From Lysinimonas soli (lineage in GTDB: Bacteria > Actinomycetota > Actinomycetes > Actinomycetales > Microbacteriaceae), in the NCBI RefSeq assembly GCF_042655435.1, contig NZ_JBHSMG010000001.1, positions 1-64,000 of the forward strand: 64,000 bases of DNA. Direction: 5' to 3'. The notes under the pieces are model-generated. The model saw only the letters and a program-made list of their open reading frames with translations. It made no database searches and had not been told where the DNA came from. Positions 25,721 through 33,891 of the stretch are shown here, piece by piece; position 1 is the stretch's first letter, and every line of letters begins with the position of its first letter. A program made the translations under genes and the position numbers.

Positions 25721-25822
25721 ATGTGGAACTCGAGCAGCATCCCCACCACGGATGCGCGCGCGATCTTCCGCATACGGCACAGCATTCGTCCGGTCGTGCA
25801 CTGTCACGTCCGGAGTGACTAG
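25721..25822 (+). CDS. Possible 33-residue small protein
   Basis: ATG at 25721 follows GGGAGAGCCC. The 33-residue product starts MWNSSSIPTTDARAIF and ends VVHCHVRSD, Ser-rich at first and then rich in Arg and His. The stop codon TAG is the first part of a strong terminator stem. It has its own apparent ribosome binding site and terminator, so it may be a real small gene, a leader peptide or part of a small RNA. Not recognised. Confidence 0.4.
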   Translation: MWNSSSIPTTDARAIFRIRHSIRPVVHCHVRSD

Positions 25823-25850
25823 GCGCTGTCGTTCGCGACGGCGCCTTTTT
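25821..25850 (+). terminator. Rho-independent terminator with UUCG tetraloop
   Basis: GGCGC and GTCG pair with CGAC and GCGCC around a TTCG loop, followed by TTTTT. It lies about 80 bp before the HNH gene and directly after the 33-codon frame. Confidence 0.88.
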
Positions 25851-25929
25851 CGTGTGCTTCTCCTGAAATCCGGCGAACCGGGGGATCGAATGCCCGCAAG
25901 CCGTGCGGGCGTCTTCGAGAGGAGCCCCT

Positions 25930-26427
25930 GTGCGAACCCTGGTACTCAACGCCGGCTATGAGCCGCTGGCCGTCGTGTCTTTCAAGCGGGCCATCGTGCT
26001 CGTGCTCGACGGCAAGGCGTCGATCGTGGCGAGCGATGACGAGCACCCCGTGCTGAGCGCATCGGGGGAGTGGGAGCGGCCGTCGGTCATCCTGTTGCGC
26101 CGCTATGTGCGCATCCCCAGCGGGCGGGCCGTGCCGGTCTCGCGTCGTGGGGTGCTGCGCCGCGATTCGCAGCGGTGCGCCTACTGCGGCAACTCCGCCT
26201 CGACGATCGATCACGTCATCCCGCGTTCACGCGGAGGCGCCGATAGCTGGGAGAACCTGGTCGCGTGCTGCCTGCGCTGCAACAACATCAAGGGCGACCG
26301 GACGCCGCACGAGATGGGTTGGTCGCTGCGCTACGTGCCACGGCCCCCGCACGGCACGGCCTGGCTGGTGCGCGGGGTCGAGCGTACCGAGCCGAAGTGG
26401 GAAGAGTTCCTGGCGCCTGCCGCGTGA
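25930..26427 (+). CDS. HNH endonuclease
   Basis: 165 residues. N-terminal RTLVLNAGYEPLAVVSFKRAI is the standard opening of this widespread actinobacterial group. The HNH core (about 85-135) has CAYCG, STIDHVIPRSRGG, NLVACCLRCN, with two CxxC zinc pairs and the catalytic His. GTG at 25930 follows GAGAGGAG. Probably a DNA nuclease of housekeeping type; its natural role is unknown. Confidence 0.9.
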   Translation: MRTLVLNAGYEPLAVVSFKRAIVLVLDGKASIVASDDEHPVLSASGEWERPSVILLRRYVRIPSGRAVPVSRRGVLRRDSQRCAYCGNSASTIDHVIPRSRGGADSWENLVACCLRCNNIKGDRTPHEMGWSLRYVPRPPHGTAWLVRGVERTEPKWEEFLAPAA

Positions 26428-26539
26428 ATCCGGGTCTCCAGGCGCCTCGGTACCGCACCCAGGTTGCGGGTCGTTATCTCAACGTGACATTCGGCATGAA
26501 CTCGCGTAACCTCGATCGGGTCGCTTACCCGGAGGATTT

Positions 26540-27730
26540 ATGACGGAACGCGAGATCCCGGACGGATTGGGATTTCTCTTCAGCGGTATGACGGACGAAT
26601 CTTCTCCCTCGTCTGCACCGCCCGCCGTCAGGGGACCCGAAACCGTGAGCCCTGTCTTTCCCTCACGTCGTGAGCTTCGCGCCGCCGGCGCCTACCGGGT
26701 CGAGGCGGATGTCGCGGCTCCCGTCGTTCCCGTCAACACCGTTCCGCCCGTGCCCCGGCCGACCCCGGAGCTCGAGGCCACGCAGGCGTTCGACGTCGTG
26801 GCCGCCTTCGGTCTCACTCCGAAGACTTCGAAGACCCCGACGACCGCGGGTTCCCCGAACTCGGCGAACTCGGCCGTGCTCGGCTCCGGCGTCACCGGTG
26901 CTGCCCCGACGCGACGGGACCTGCGCCCCTCCGCCCAGCTCCCGTCGGCTCGCGAGGCGCACCGCAACCGTGAGAAGCGCGCTCACCAGGACTCCGCACG
27001 GCGCACACCTCGGTTGTCCGACGAGCGCAAGTCGCTCCGCCAGCGCCTCACCGGTGTCGGCGTCATGGTTCTCGTCGGCGGTCTGTTCGCCGTTCTCGCG
27101 CTGCCGGCGTACGCCGACAACAACGCGACGTCGCTGACCACGGCCGCGCAGCTGTCATCCCAGAAGCTCTCGGTCAACTCCGCCGCCGCCGCCGAGGTCA
27201 CGGCCGACGTGAAGCGCGATGGCTACACCGCCACGAGCGCAACGGATCTCAAGAAGCTGTACGCCGACGCGATCCGCCAGCGCAACCTGGCCGACTACCT
27301 GCAGTCGGGCGCGAAGGCGCAGGGTGACGACTACCCCTGGTTCGCCGAGCTCTCGCGCAACCAGGGCGGCGGGCTTTCGCCGCTCAACTACTACTACCGC
27401 GAGTGCGTCGACTTCGTCGCCTGGCGCATCAACCGCGACCAGGGCTCGACCTCCGCCCCGTTCAAGTGGACCTGGAGCAACCTGACCCCGAGCGGCGGCA
27501 ACGCCAGCCAGTGGAAGTCGGCATGGCTCAACCACGGCTGGGCCACTGGTTCGACTCCGGTCGTCGGGTCGGTCGCCTGGTTCCCCTACAACCATGTGGC
27601 GTACGTCAGCGGCATCCTCAACAACGGTCAGGTCATGATCGAGGAGTACAACTGGCAGGGCCAGCACGTCTACGGCACTCGCGTGATCAACGCCGACGAC
27701 GCGTACTACCTCTACGCCCCGCCCGCCTGA
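26540..27730 (+). CDS. Secreted CHAP-domain amidase/endopeptidase
   Basis: 396 residues. A long Pro/Ala/Thr-rich cytoplasmic N-terminus (1-165) precedes one hydrophobic helix (about 172-190) ending in ALPAYADN, much like the NlpC/P60 protein at 24840. A short coiled spacer follows, then a CHAP domain (about 270-396) with catalytic Cys in YYRECVDFVAWRIN and His in YNHVAYVSG. It likely hydrolyses peptidoglycan cross-links. The spacer TATSATDLKKLYADA resembles TATSVAELKRAQLRA of the NlpC protein, so the two share a domain design. Confidence 0.88.
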   Translation: MTEREIPDGLGFLFSGMTDESSPSSAPPAVRGPETVSPVFPSRRELRAAGAYRVEADVAAPVVPVNTVPPVPRPTPELEATQAFDVVAAFGLTPKTSKTPTTAGSPNSANSAVLGSGVTGAAPTRRDLRPSAQLPSAREAHRNREKRAHQDSARRTPRLSDERKSLRQRLTGVGVMVLVGGLFAVLALPAYADNNATSLTTAAQLSSQKLSVNSAAAAEVTADVKRDGYTATSATDLKKLYADAIRQRNLADYLQSGAKAQGDDYPWFAELSRNQGGGLSPLNYYYRECVDFVAWRINRDQGSTSAPFKWTWSNLTPSGGNASQWKSAWLNHGWATGSTPVVGSVAWFPYNHVAYVSGILNNGQVMIEEYNWQGQHVYGTRVINADDAYYLYAPPA

Positions 27731-27754
27731 TCCGGCGGTCGTAGAGTCGGAGGC

Positions 27755-28549
27755 GTGGACCTCCAACTGAACGGCAAGCGCGCGATCGTCTCCGGCGGCA
27801 GCAAGGGCATCGGGCTCGAGATCGCCCGGGCGTTGACCCGTGAGGGGGCGGATGTCGCCCTCTCCGCCCGGGGCGCCGAGGTGGCCGAGGTGGCGGCGCA
27901 GTTGGCGTCCGAGTCGGGGCGTCGGGTGATCGGGGTGCAAGTCGACACGGGCGACGACGCAAGCGTGCACGCCATGGTCGCCCGGGTGGTCGCCGAACTG
28001 GGAGGCGTCGACATCCTGGTCAACACCGCTGCGACCCCGTGGTCGCCCGACAAGAACGTTCCGACGATCGAGACCAGCGACGAGCTGATGCGCGGCGAGT
28101 TCGAGATCAAGGTGCTCGGCTACCTGCGCACCGCCCGCGCGACCGCCCCGCACATGGTCGAGCAGGGCTGGGGCCGCATCATCAACATCAGCGGACTGGG
28201 TGCCCGCTCCGCGGGCTCGGCCGCCCAGACCGTGCGGAACGTGGCGGTCTCGGCCATCACGAAGAACCTGGCCGACGAGCTGGGACCGCAGGGAGTCAAC
28301 GTGACGGTCGTGCATCCGGGACTCACCCGCACGCCGGCCCTCACTGCACGCCTGGCCGAGCGCGCCGCAGCGGAGGGCACGACGGTCGACGCGCTCGAAG
28401 CGGCTCTCGTGCGCAACTCGATCCACCGCATCGTCGACGCCTCCGAGGTCGCGGATGTCGTGGCCTTCCTGGCTTCGCCCCGCAGCATCGCGATCACCGG
28501 CGATGCGATCGCCGTCGGCGGCGGCGTGCCGGGGCCGATCTACTACTGA
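27755..28549 (+). CDS. SDR-family oxidoreductase
   Basis: 264 residues; classical short-chain dehydrogenase. NAD(P) site SGGSKGIGLEIARAL near residue 10. The NNAG-like motif is VNTAATPW, a variant. The catalytic Ser is in INISGLGARS. The position of the usual YxxxK motif holds AQTVRNVAVSAITK, where the tyrosine appears to be missing. The absent tyrosine, if real, would weaken dehydrogenase activity. GTG start at 27755, 24 bp after the CHAP gene. Confidence 0.82.
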   Translation: MDLQLNGKRAIVSGGSKGIGLEIARALTREGADVALSARGAEVAEVAAQLASESGRRVIGVQVDTGDDASVHAMVARVVAELGGVDILVNTAATPWSPDKNVPTIETSDELMRGEFEIKVLGYLRTARATAPHMVEQGWGRIINISGLGARSAGSAAQTVRNVAVSAITKNLADELGPQGVNVTVVHPGLTRTPALTARLAERAAAEGTTVDALEAALVRNSIHRIVDASEVADVVAFLASPRSIAITGDAIAVGGGVPGPIYY

Positions 28550-28632
28550 GGCGCGGCGGGGGCGGCGGCCGGATCGGCGCGGCACCCGTGCTGCCGCCGC
28601 GACGTCGCGCGCTCGTTAGACTCGATCGGTCA

Positions 28633-28707
28633 GCCTCTGTAGCTCAATGGAAGAGCAGTTCCGTCCTAAGGAAAGGGTTGGGGGTTCGAGTCCCTCCAGG
28701 GGCACCA
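28633..28707 (+). tRNA. tRNA-Arg (anticodon CCT)
   Basis: Acceptor stem GCCTCTG with CAGGGGC, D-arm GCTC/GAGC, anticodon loop GTCCTAA giving CCT, T-arm GGGGG TTCGAGT CCCTC, and an encoded CCA end. A decayed relative of this gene is at 53529. Confidence 0.93.
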
Positions 28708-28770
28708 TGAGGGTGCGACGGAACTGAAACCGGCCCTTCCCGCTGTCGGCGACGCAACAGGGTCCGCGAC

Positions 28771-29367
28771 TCATGCGTATCGCGGGCGACCGCCGACTCG
28801 GTAGGTCAGCCCCACGATCCCGGTGGGGAAGACGCGAGAGTCCTCCAGGTCCAGGGCGAAGTCGCGGCCTTCGCGCGGGAGGAACGGCTCGCCCTGGCCC
28901 ACGATGACCGGGAACTGGATCAGGTTCAGCTCGTCCACCAGTTCGTTCTCGAGAAGCCAGCGCGCGAGGGCGACACTGCCCACGAGGAGGAGGTCCCCAT
29001 CGGAACCGGCCTTGAGCGCACCAAGACGTGTTGCGAGGTCACCCGAGATCACGGTCGAGTGCTCCCAGGCCGGCTCGGTCACGGTGTTCGATACGACGTA
29101 CTTCGGTTTCGAACTGATCGCCTCCCCGAACCCGCCATCGTCGTGACGCGCGCCCCAGTACGTTTCAAACAAGTCGAACGTCTTGCGCCCGAGCAGGAAT
29201 GCGTCGGGCCGTCGCCACGTGTCGAGGATGTAGCCGGCGCACTCGGGGTCGCCCATCCCTATCGCCCAGCCGCCGCGCGTGAAGCCGGGGTCCATCTCTT
29301 CGTTGTTGCCACCGTTCGCCTGGGCGACGCCGTCGAGGGTGACCTGCAAACTGACGGTCAGTTTCAT
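28771..29367 (-). CDS. Dihydrofolate reductase family protein (RibD C-terminal-like)
   Basis: 198 residues; starts KLTVSLQVTLDGVAQANGG, then DAFLLGRKTFDLFETYW and SGDLATRLGALKAGSDGDLLLVGS. This family resembles the reductase domain of RibD and dihydrofolate reductase; most members have unknown substrates. ATG at 29367 follows AAAGGAACG. A truncated cousin is at 34954. The gene's upstream side ends in a 14-bp tandem array. Confidence 0.88.
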   Translation of the reverse strand: MKLTVSLQVTLDGVAQANGGNNEEMDPGFTRGGWAIGMGDPECAGYILDTWRRPDAFLLGRKTFDLFETYWGARHDDGGFGEAISSKPKYVVSNTVTEPAWEHSTVISGDLATRLGALKAGSDGDLLLVGSVALARWLLENELVDELNLIQFPVIVGQGEPFLPREGRDFALDLEDSRVFPTGIVGLTYRVGGRPRYA

Positions 29368-29383
29368 GCCGCGTTCCTTTCGA

Positions 29384-29467
29384 CTAGATCAGTTCAGCTA
29401 GATCAGTTCACCTGGATCAGTTCACCCAGATCAGTTCACCCTGATCAGTTCACCCTGATCAGTTCAA
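29384..29467. repeat. Six tandem 14-bp units, core GATCAGTTCA
   Basis: Six consecutive 14-bp copies, each with GATCAGTTCA preceded by a variable triplet or quartet (CTA, CTG, CCA, CCT), plus a seventh partial copy. The array fills the gap between the promoter side of the reductase gene and the 3' end of the MFS gene. Each unit carries a GATC site. Confidence 0.92.
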
Positions 29468-29491
29468 CCAGATCGGGGGAAGTGTTTCAGT

Positions 29492-30994
29492 TCAGTTCGA
29501 CGAGTCAGCGGGTACCACCGGCTTCCGGACGAAGAGGGCGAGAACGATGACCGCCAGTGACAGGATGCCGCCCGCCACGAACGCGAGGTGGGCGCCCGAC
29601 GCGGCGGCGGCGGGCGAAGGCAGGTCGGGGTTCGCCGCACCGGTCGATGCCACGCCTGTCGCGTAGAGGGCGACGAAGATCGCCGTGCCCGCAGCGCCGG
29701 CGACCTGTTGCAGTGTGGCGATGGTGGCGCTGCCGTGCGAGTACAGACGCGGAGTCAGCGAGCCGAGCGAGGCGCTGAATGCCGGCGTGAAGAGGAACGC
29801 GAGCGACAGCATGAGCACGATGTGGGCGGAGAGCAGGACCACCCAGGACGAGTCCTCGCCGAGGCTGAGCGCCATGGTCCACAGCGCCACGGTCAGCGCG
29901 ATCGCGCCGGGGACCACCAGGGGTCGCGGACCGAAGCGGTCGAAGAGCCGGCCGACGGTCGGCCCGGCGAGACCCATGAGCAGGCCGCCCGGCAGAAGGA
30001 TCGCTCCGACCCAGAGCGGGTCGAGTCCGAGCGTGTAGCGGGCGAACTGGGGCAGCACGATGAAGGTGCCGAACAGGGCGACCATCGCCATTGTCATCAT
30101 CGCGACCGAAACCGCGAAGTCGCGCGAGAGGAAGGTGCGCAGGTCGAGCAGTGCCGAGTCCTTGCGCTGCAGGACGAGCTGCCGCCAGATGAAGAAGCCG
30201 AGCGTTACGAGCCCGACGGCGATGGCAATCCACGGCCGGACGGCCACCTCACCGACCGCGGCTGCGCCGATCTGGCTGAGCCCGAAGACGAGGGCGGAGA
30301 ACGCGAGAGCGGACAAGACGACGGACAGGGTGTCCAGCGGGACGTTGCGGGTCTCCGACACGTTCGGCACCCGACGCATCCCGATGACGAGCATCGTGAG
30401 CCCGATCGGCAACATCACCCAGAACAGCCCCTGCCACGGCAGCACCTGGATGAGCGCACCCGAGACGATGGGGCCGACGGCGGGTGCCAACGACATGACG
30501 ATCGAGACTCGTCCCATTACTCGCCCGCGCTTCTCCATGGGGATGGTGGTCATCACCGTCGTCATCATGAGGGGCATCATGATCGCGGTGCCGACGGCCT
30601 GGACCACGCGTCCAGCGACCAACACCTCGAACATCGGCGACAACGCGGCGATGAGCGTGCCGGCGACGAAGCTTGACATCGCGATGGTGAAGACCGTGCG
30701 GGTGCGCAGACGCTGCATCAGCCACCCGGTGATCGGGATGACGACCGCCATCGTGAGCGCGAACGCCGTCGTCAGCCACTGCCCCTTGGTCGCATCGATG
30801 TGAAGCGACTCCTGGATGCGCGGCAGCGCCACGGCCATCATGGTCTCGTTCAGGAACACGACGAAGACGGCCGCGAGCAGGAGCCGAAGGGCGGTGCGGT
30901 TGCGAGGTGCGAGGTCGTCTACCGGCTGGCCTGCGGTCTGCTGGGCGGGGGCCGGGGCGGCATCCGTCTCGGTACGTGCGATGGTGTCGGTCAT
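29492..30994 (-). CDS. MFS drug exporter, DHA2 (14-helix) family
   Basis: 500 residues with 14 membrane helices. Motif A-like GWLMQRLRTRTVF follows helix 2, and motif C-like VVQAVGTAIMMP follows. It resembles EmrB/QacA multidrug antiporters of the plasma membrane. ATG at 30994 with AGGGAGAAGGAC upstream; the longer frame is unsupported. It is divergent from the HxlR regulator across a 99-bp gap with inverted repeats, so it is likely repressed by it. Confidence 0.92.
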   Translation of the reverse strand: MTDTIARTETDAAPAPAQQTAGQPVDDLAPRNRTALRLLLAAVFVVFLNETMMAVALPRIQESLHIDATKGQWLTTAFALTMAVVIPITGWLMQRLRTRTVFTIAMSSFVAGTLIAALSPMFEVLVAGRVVQAVGTAIMMPLMMTTVMTTIPMEKRGRVMGRVSIVMSLAPAVGPIVSGALIQVLPWQGLFWVMLPIGLTMLVIGMRRVPNVSETRNVPLDTLSVVLSALAFSALVFGLSQIGAAAVGEVAVRPWIAIAVGLVTLGFFIWRQLVLQRKDSALLDLRTFLSRDFAVSVAMMTMAMVALFGTFIVLPQFARYTLGLDPLWVGAILLPGGLLMGLAGPTVGRLFDRFGPRPLVVPGAIALTVALWTMALSLGEDSSWVVLLSAHIVLMLSLAFLFTPAFSASLGSLTPRLYSHGSATIATLQQVAGAAGTAIFVALYATGVASTGAANPDLPSPAAAASGAHLAFVAGGILSLAVIVLALFVRKPVVPADSSN

Positions 30995-31026
30995 GTCCTT
31001 CTCCCTCGGCTGCGCGCTGCATAAAA

Positions 31027-31043
31027 TGAAGTGGCCTGCTTCA
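31027..31043. promoter_or_regulatory. Probable HxlR operator between MFS and regulator genes
   Basis: Inverted repeat TGAAG - 7 bases - CTTCA, with a further TGAAGT at 31068-31073. It lies in the AT-rich gap between the two divergent starts. Confidence 0.45.
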
Positions 31044-31093
31044 CAAAATAAAGCACACTGCAATTAATGAAGTCAAGTGCTAATCTGAGGTTC

Positions 31094-31768
31094 ATGACGA
31101 ACCAGCACTACGACCAGTTCTGCGGGCTGGCGCGCGCGGCCGAGATCGTCGGCCAGCGTTGGACGCTTCTGATCCTGCGCGATCTGAGCGTGGGTCCCCG
31201 GCGCTACACGGAGCTGGTAGCCGGACTGCCCGGCATCCCGACGAACACCCTGGCTTCTCGACTCAAGGAACTCGAGGACGAGGGAATCGTCGAGCGGACG
31301 GCGCCGAGCGGAGCGGAGCGCTCGATCGTCTACGCGCTCACGCCGCGCGGCGAGGAGCTCCGCCCGGCGCTCGACGCCCTCTCCCGGTGGGGCGCAGGTG
31401 GAATGCGTATGCCCCGTGACGGCGAGATCGTCACCACGGCATCCATCACCGCGGCGCTGCGGGTGGCCGCGGGCGACGGCGTCGTGCCGAGAGAATGGGA
31501 CTCGACGTACGAAGTGCACGTCGGCGAGGTGACGGCGCACGTGATCATGCGCGACGGCGTCATCGTGGTCGGTTCGGGTCCGGTCGAGAACCCGCAGCTG
31601 GTCATCACGGCGGGTCCGCAGATTCGCGACGTGCTGGCGGGCGAGCTGGATGCGGCGACCGCGATCGCGACGGGCGCCGTGCAAATCGAGGGCGACCCCG
31701 CGCTGTTCGAACGGTTCGCCGACACGCTACGCGTCCCGTTCAGCGTCAACGTGCCCGCCATCGCCTGA
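31094..31768 (+). CDS. HxlR-family regulator with SCP2-like C-terminal domain
   Basis: 224 residues. HxlR winged helix at 1-100: CGLARAAEIVGQRWTLLILRDL, then RRYTELVAGLPGIPTNTLASRL. The C-terminal half (about 125-220) resembles an SCP2-type hydrophobic-ligand domain (DVLAGELDAATAIATGAVQIEG). A ligand-controlled repressor of the divergent MFS pump is likely. ATG at 31094 preferred; ATG at 31067 is also in frame. Confidence 0.85.
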   Translation: MTNQHYDQFCGLARAAEIVGQRWTLLILRDLSVGPRRYTELVAGLPGIPTNTLASRLKELEDEGIVERTAPSGAERSIVYALTPRGEELRPALDALSRWGAGGMRMPRDGEIVTTASITAALRVAAGDGVVPREWDSTYEVHVGEVTAHVIMRDGVIVVGSGPVENPQLVITAGPQIRDVLAGELDAATAIATGAVQIEGDPALFERFADTLRVPFSVNVPAIA

Positions 31769-31770
31769 TC

Positions 31771-31797
31771 CGGGCGTCCCGGGCGTCCCGGGCGTCC
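31771..31797. repeat. Three perfect 9-bp tandem units (CGGGCGTCC)
   Basis: Three exact copies directly after the stop of the HxlR gene, in the spacer before the epoxide hydrolase 3' end. Confidence 0.85.
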
Positions 31798-31865
31798 CAG
31801 GCAGCGCAGCAGGGATGGGCGATTGGTCGGATGAGGCCGCCCCGATTTCTCGTTGGGGGTCCGTC

Positions 31866-33029
31866 TCAGGAGCGGAGGCTCCTCAGCCCGGTGCGGATCT
31901 CGCTGACCATGATCTCGGGCTGTTCGAAGGCCGCGAAGTGCCCGCCCTTGTCGGCCTCACCGTAGTGGATCAGCTCGCGGTAGGTGTCGTCGATCCAGCT
32001 TCGGGGCAGGCGGGGGATGTCGGCGGGGAACACCGTCACCGCGACCGGGAGCGACAGCTTCGGGCCGGCCATGCTGCTCCCTTTGTTCTCCCAGTAGATG
32101 CGGGCGGACGACGCGGCGCTGTTGGTGAACCAGTAGGTCGAGATCGCGTCCAGGATCTCGTCGGTCGTGAGGGTGTCCTCGGCGAGGCCGTGATTGTCTG
32201 TCTTGGACTGGAACTTGTCGTAGATCCAGGCGGCCTGGCCGGCCGGCGAGTCCGCCAGAGCGATTCCGATGGTCTCCGGCTTCGTTCCCTGAAGGTGATT
32301 GGCTCCCCCCAGCTCGCCGGCGTAGAGCGCGAGGCCGTCCACGGCGCGACGCTCTTCGGGCGACAGCGTCTCGGGGATCTGCTCGGGGAAGGCGTACGGG
32401 CTGTTCAGGTGGATTCCGAGCAGGCCGTCGGGCCGCATCGCCCCGAGAACGGTGGTGACGACGGAGCCCCAGTCACCGCCGTGGGCGGCCCACTTCTCGT
32501 AACCCAGTCGCCTCATGAGCTCCACCCAGACGGTCGCGATCCGGGTCACGTTCCAGCCGGTCTCGGTCGGTTTGCCGGAGAAGCCGAATCCCGGGAGCGA
32601 CGGGACGACGACGTCGAAGGAGTCCTCGGCGTCTCCGCCGAAGGCGACCGGGTCGGTGAGCGGCCCGATCAGCTTCAGGAACTCCACGATCGACCCAGGC
32701 CACCCGTGCGTCAGGATGAGCGGCATCGCATTCGGATTCCGGGACCTGACATGGATGAAGTGGATGTCGACTCCGTCGATCCGCGTCAGGAACTGCGGGA
32801 AGCGGTTGAGCTCCGACTCGAATCGGCGCCAGTCGTATTCGCGCTCCCAGTAGCCGATGAGCGCCTCGGCGTTCTCCCGACGGACGCCCTGCGACCAGTC
32901 GGTGACCGTCTCCCGATCCGGCCAGCGAGTTCTCGCCAGTCGCAGCTTCAGGTCGTCGATCTCGGAGTCCGGGATCGCGACGGTGAAGGGGCGGATCAGG
33001 GGGGAGGCTTCGGGCGCGGATGCGGTCAT
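31866..33029 (-). CDS. Epoxide hydrolase family protein
   Basis: 387 residues, alpha/beta-hydrolase with the N-terminal EHN lid typical of microsomal epoxide hydrolases (IRPFTVAIPDSEIDDLKLRL, TRWPD). Oxyanion HGWPGS near 107, nucleophile Asp in HGGDWGS near 185, catalytic His in KGGHFAAFEQP near 360. ATG at 33029. It is divergent from a TetR gene, with three related operators in the gap. The natural epoxide substrate is unknown. Confidence 0.92.
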   Translation of the reverse strand: MTASAPEASPLIRPFTVAIPDSEIDDLKLRLARTRWPDRETVTDWSQGVRRENAEALIGYWEREYDWRRFESELNRFPQFLTRIDGVDIHFIHVRSRNPNAMPLILTHGWPGSIVEFLKLIGPLTDPVAFGGDAEDSFDVVVPSLPGFGFSGKPTETGWNVTRIATVWVELMRRLGYEKWAAHGGDWGSVVTTVLGAMRPDGLLGIHLNSPYAFPEQIPETLSPEERRAVDGLALYAGELGGANHLQGTKPETIGIALADSPAGQAAWIYDKFQSKTDNHGLAEDTLTTDEILDAISTYWFTNSAASSARIYWENKGSSMAGPKLSLPVAVTVFPADIPRLPRSWIDDTYRELIHYGEADKGGHFAAFEQPEIMVSEIRTGLRSLRS

Positions 33030-33066
33030 GGTCGTGTTCTCCTGAGCAGTGAAAGTGCAACGATCG

Positions 33067-33086
33067 ATTGCACAGTCGTGTGCAAT
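33067..33086. promoter_or_regulatory. TetR operator A
   Basis: ATTGCACA - GTCG - TGTGCAAT, a perfect 20-bp dyad between the epoxide hydrolase and TetR genes. Confidence 0.8.
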
Positions 33087-33103
33087 GCACACAGCTGTGC
33101 AAT
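33085..33103. promoter_or_regulatory. TetR operator B
   Basis: ATGCACA - CAGC - TGTGCAAT, the same dyad with one change in the left arm; its centre is 17 bp from that of operator A. Confidence 0.7.
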
Positions 33104-33110
33104 CTACTTC

Positions 33111-33130
33111 ATTGCACACTGTTGTGCAAT
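33111..33130. promoter_or_regulatory. TetR operator C
   Basis: ATTGCACA - CTGT - TGTGCAAT, a second perfect 20-bp dyad ten bases before the TetR start, 27 bp from operator B, so positioned for autoregulation. Confidence 0.8.
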
Positions 33131-33139
33131 GATCTAGTC

Positions 33140-33739
33140 ATGCCGATCGAATCCGCCCGGGCGCGCTCCATGAACGAGACACGCGATCGCATCCTCGATG
33201 TGGCGCTCGAGGTCCTGGGGCAGAACCGTGACGCAGGGATGGGCGACATCGCCGCCGCCGCGGGCGTCGTCCGCCGTACCGTCTACGGGCACTTCCCGGC
33301 CCGGGCCGACCTCGTGCGATCGCTCACGCAACGTGCGGTCGACGAGATCGCCGCCGTGCTCACCGAGGTCGACACCCCCGAGGGTGCAGCCGATGCGGCG
33401 TGGGTCGATTTCGTCCGCCGGCTGTGGCCGTTGACTCGTCGCTACCGGGTCATCCTGGCGTTGCGGCGCGGCGAGTACGGCCGAGAGATCCACGCTCTGC
33501 TCGGCCCGGTCGACACGACCCTCGCCGACCTCGTGCGACGGGGTCAGGACAGCGGCGTGTTCGGGCGGCACCTGCCCGCGGAGGTCCTCAGCCAAGTCGC
33601 TTTTGCCGCGGTCTTCTCCATCGCCGACAACGACCTCTCGAGCGGGAGTCTCGGCGCTCGGGCAGCTGCCATGACGAGTCTGCTCATGCTGGGGGTCCCC
33701 GAGGCGCGCGCCACGACTCTGGTGGAGGGCCGACCGTGA
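33140..33739 (+). CDS. TetR-family regulator
   Basis: 199 residues. N-terminal HTH: TRDRILDVALEVLGQNRDAG, MGDIAAAAGVVRRTVYGHFPARADL. The C-terminal ligand domain is variable. ATG at 33140. It faces the epoxide hydrolase gene across three TTGCACA-N4-TGTGCAA operators, so it most likely represses that gene and itself. Confidence 0.9.
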   Translation: MPIESARARSMNETRDRILDVALEVLGQNRDAGMGDIAAAAGVVRRTVYGHFPARADLVRSLTQRAVDEIAAVLTEVDTPEGAADAAWVDFVRRLWPLTRRYRVILALRRGEYGREIHALLGPVDTTLADLVRRGQDSGVFGRHLPAEVLSQVAFAAVFSIADNDLSSGSLGARAAAMTSLLMLGVPEARATTLVEGRP

Positions 33740-33793
33740 CGTTGGGACGCTGACGTACGGACACTGACCTTCGGACACTGACGTTCGGACACC
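33738..33793. repeat. Four tandem 14-bp units (GACGTTCGGACACT type)
   Basis: Four degenerate copies begin exactly at the TetR stop codon (TGA shares the first bases). The unit length matches the array at 29384 but the sequence does not. Confidence 0.85.
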
Positions 33794-33891
33794 GAGGCTC
33801 GGCCTTGGGGTGAGGCACGGCGAGGACCTGCTGGGCTGCGAGGGTGTCGCCCGAGGGTTCCATGGGGTCGGGCTGTTCTTGTCGCGCGCCG

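Noticed and set aside
29384..29467. CRISPR array
   Set aside because: Units are 14 bp with no spacers, and no cas genes are present.
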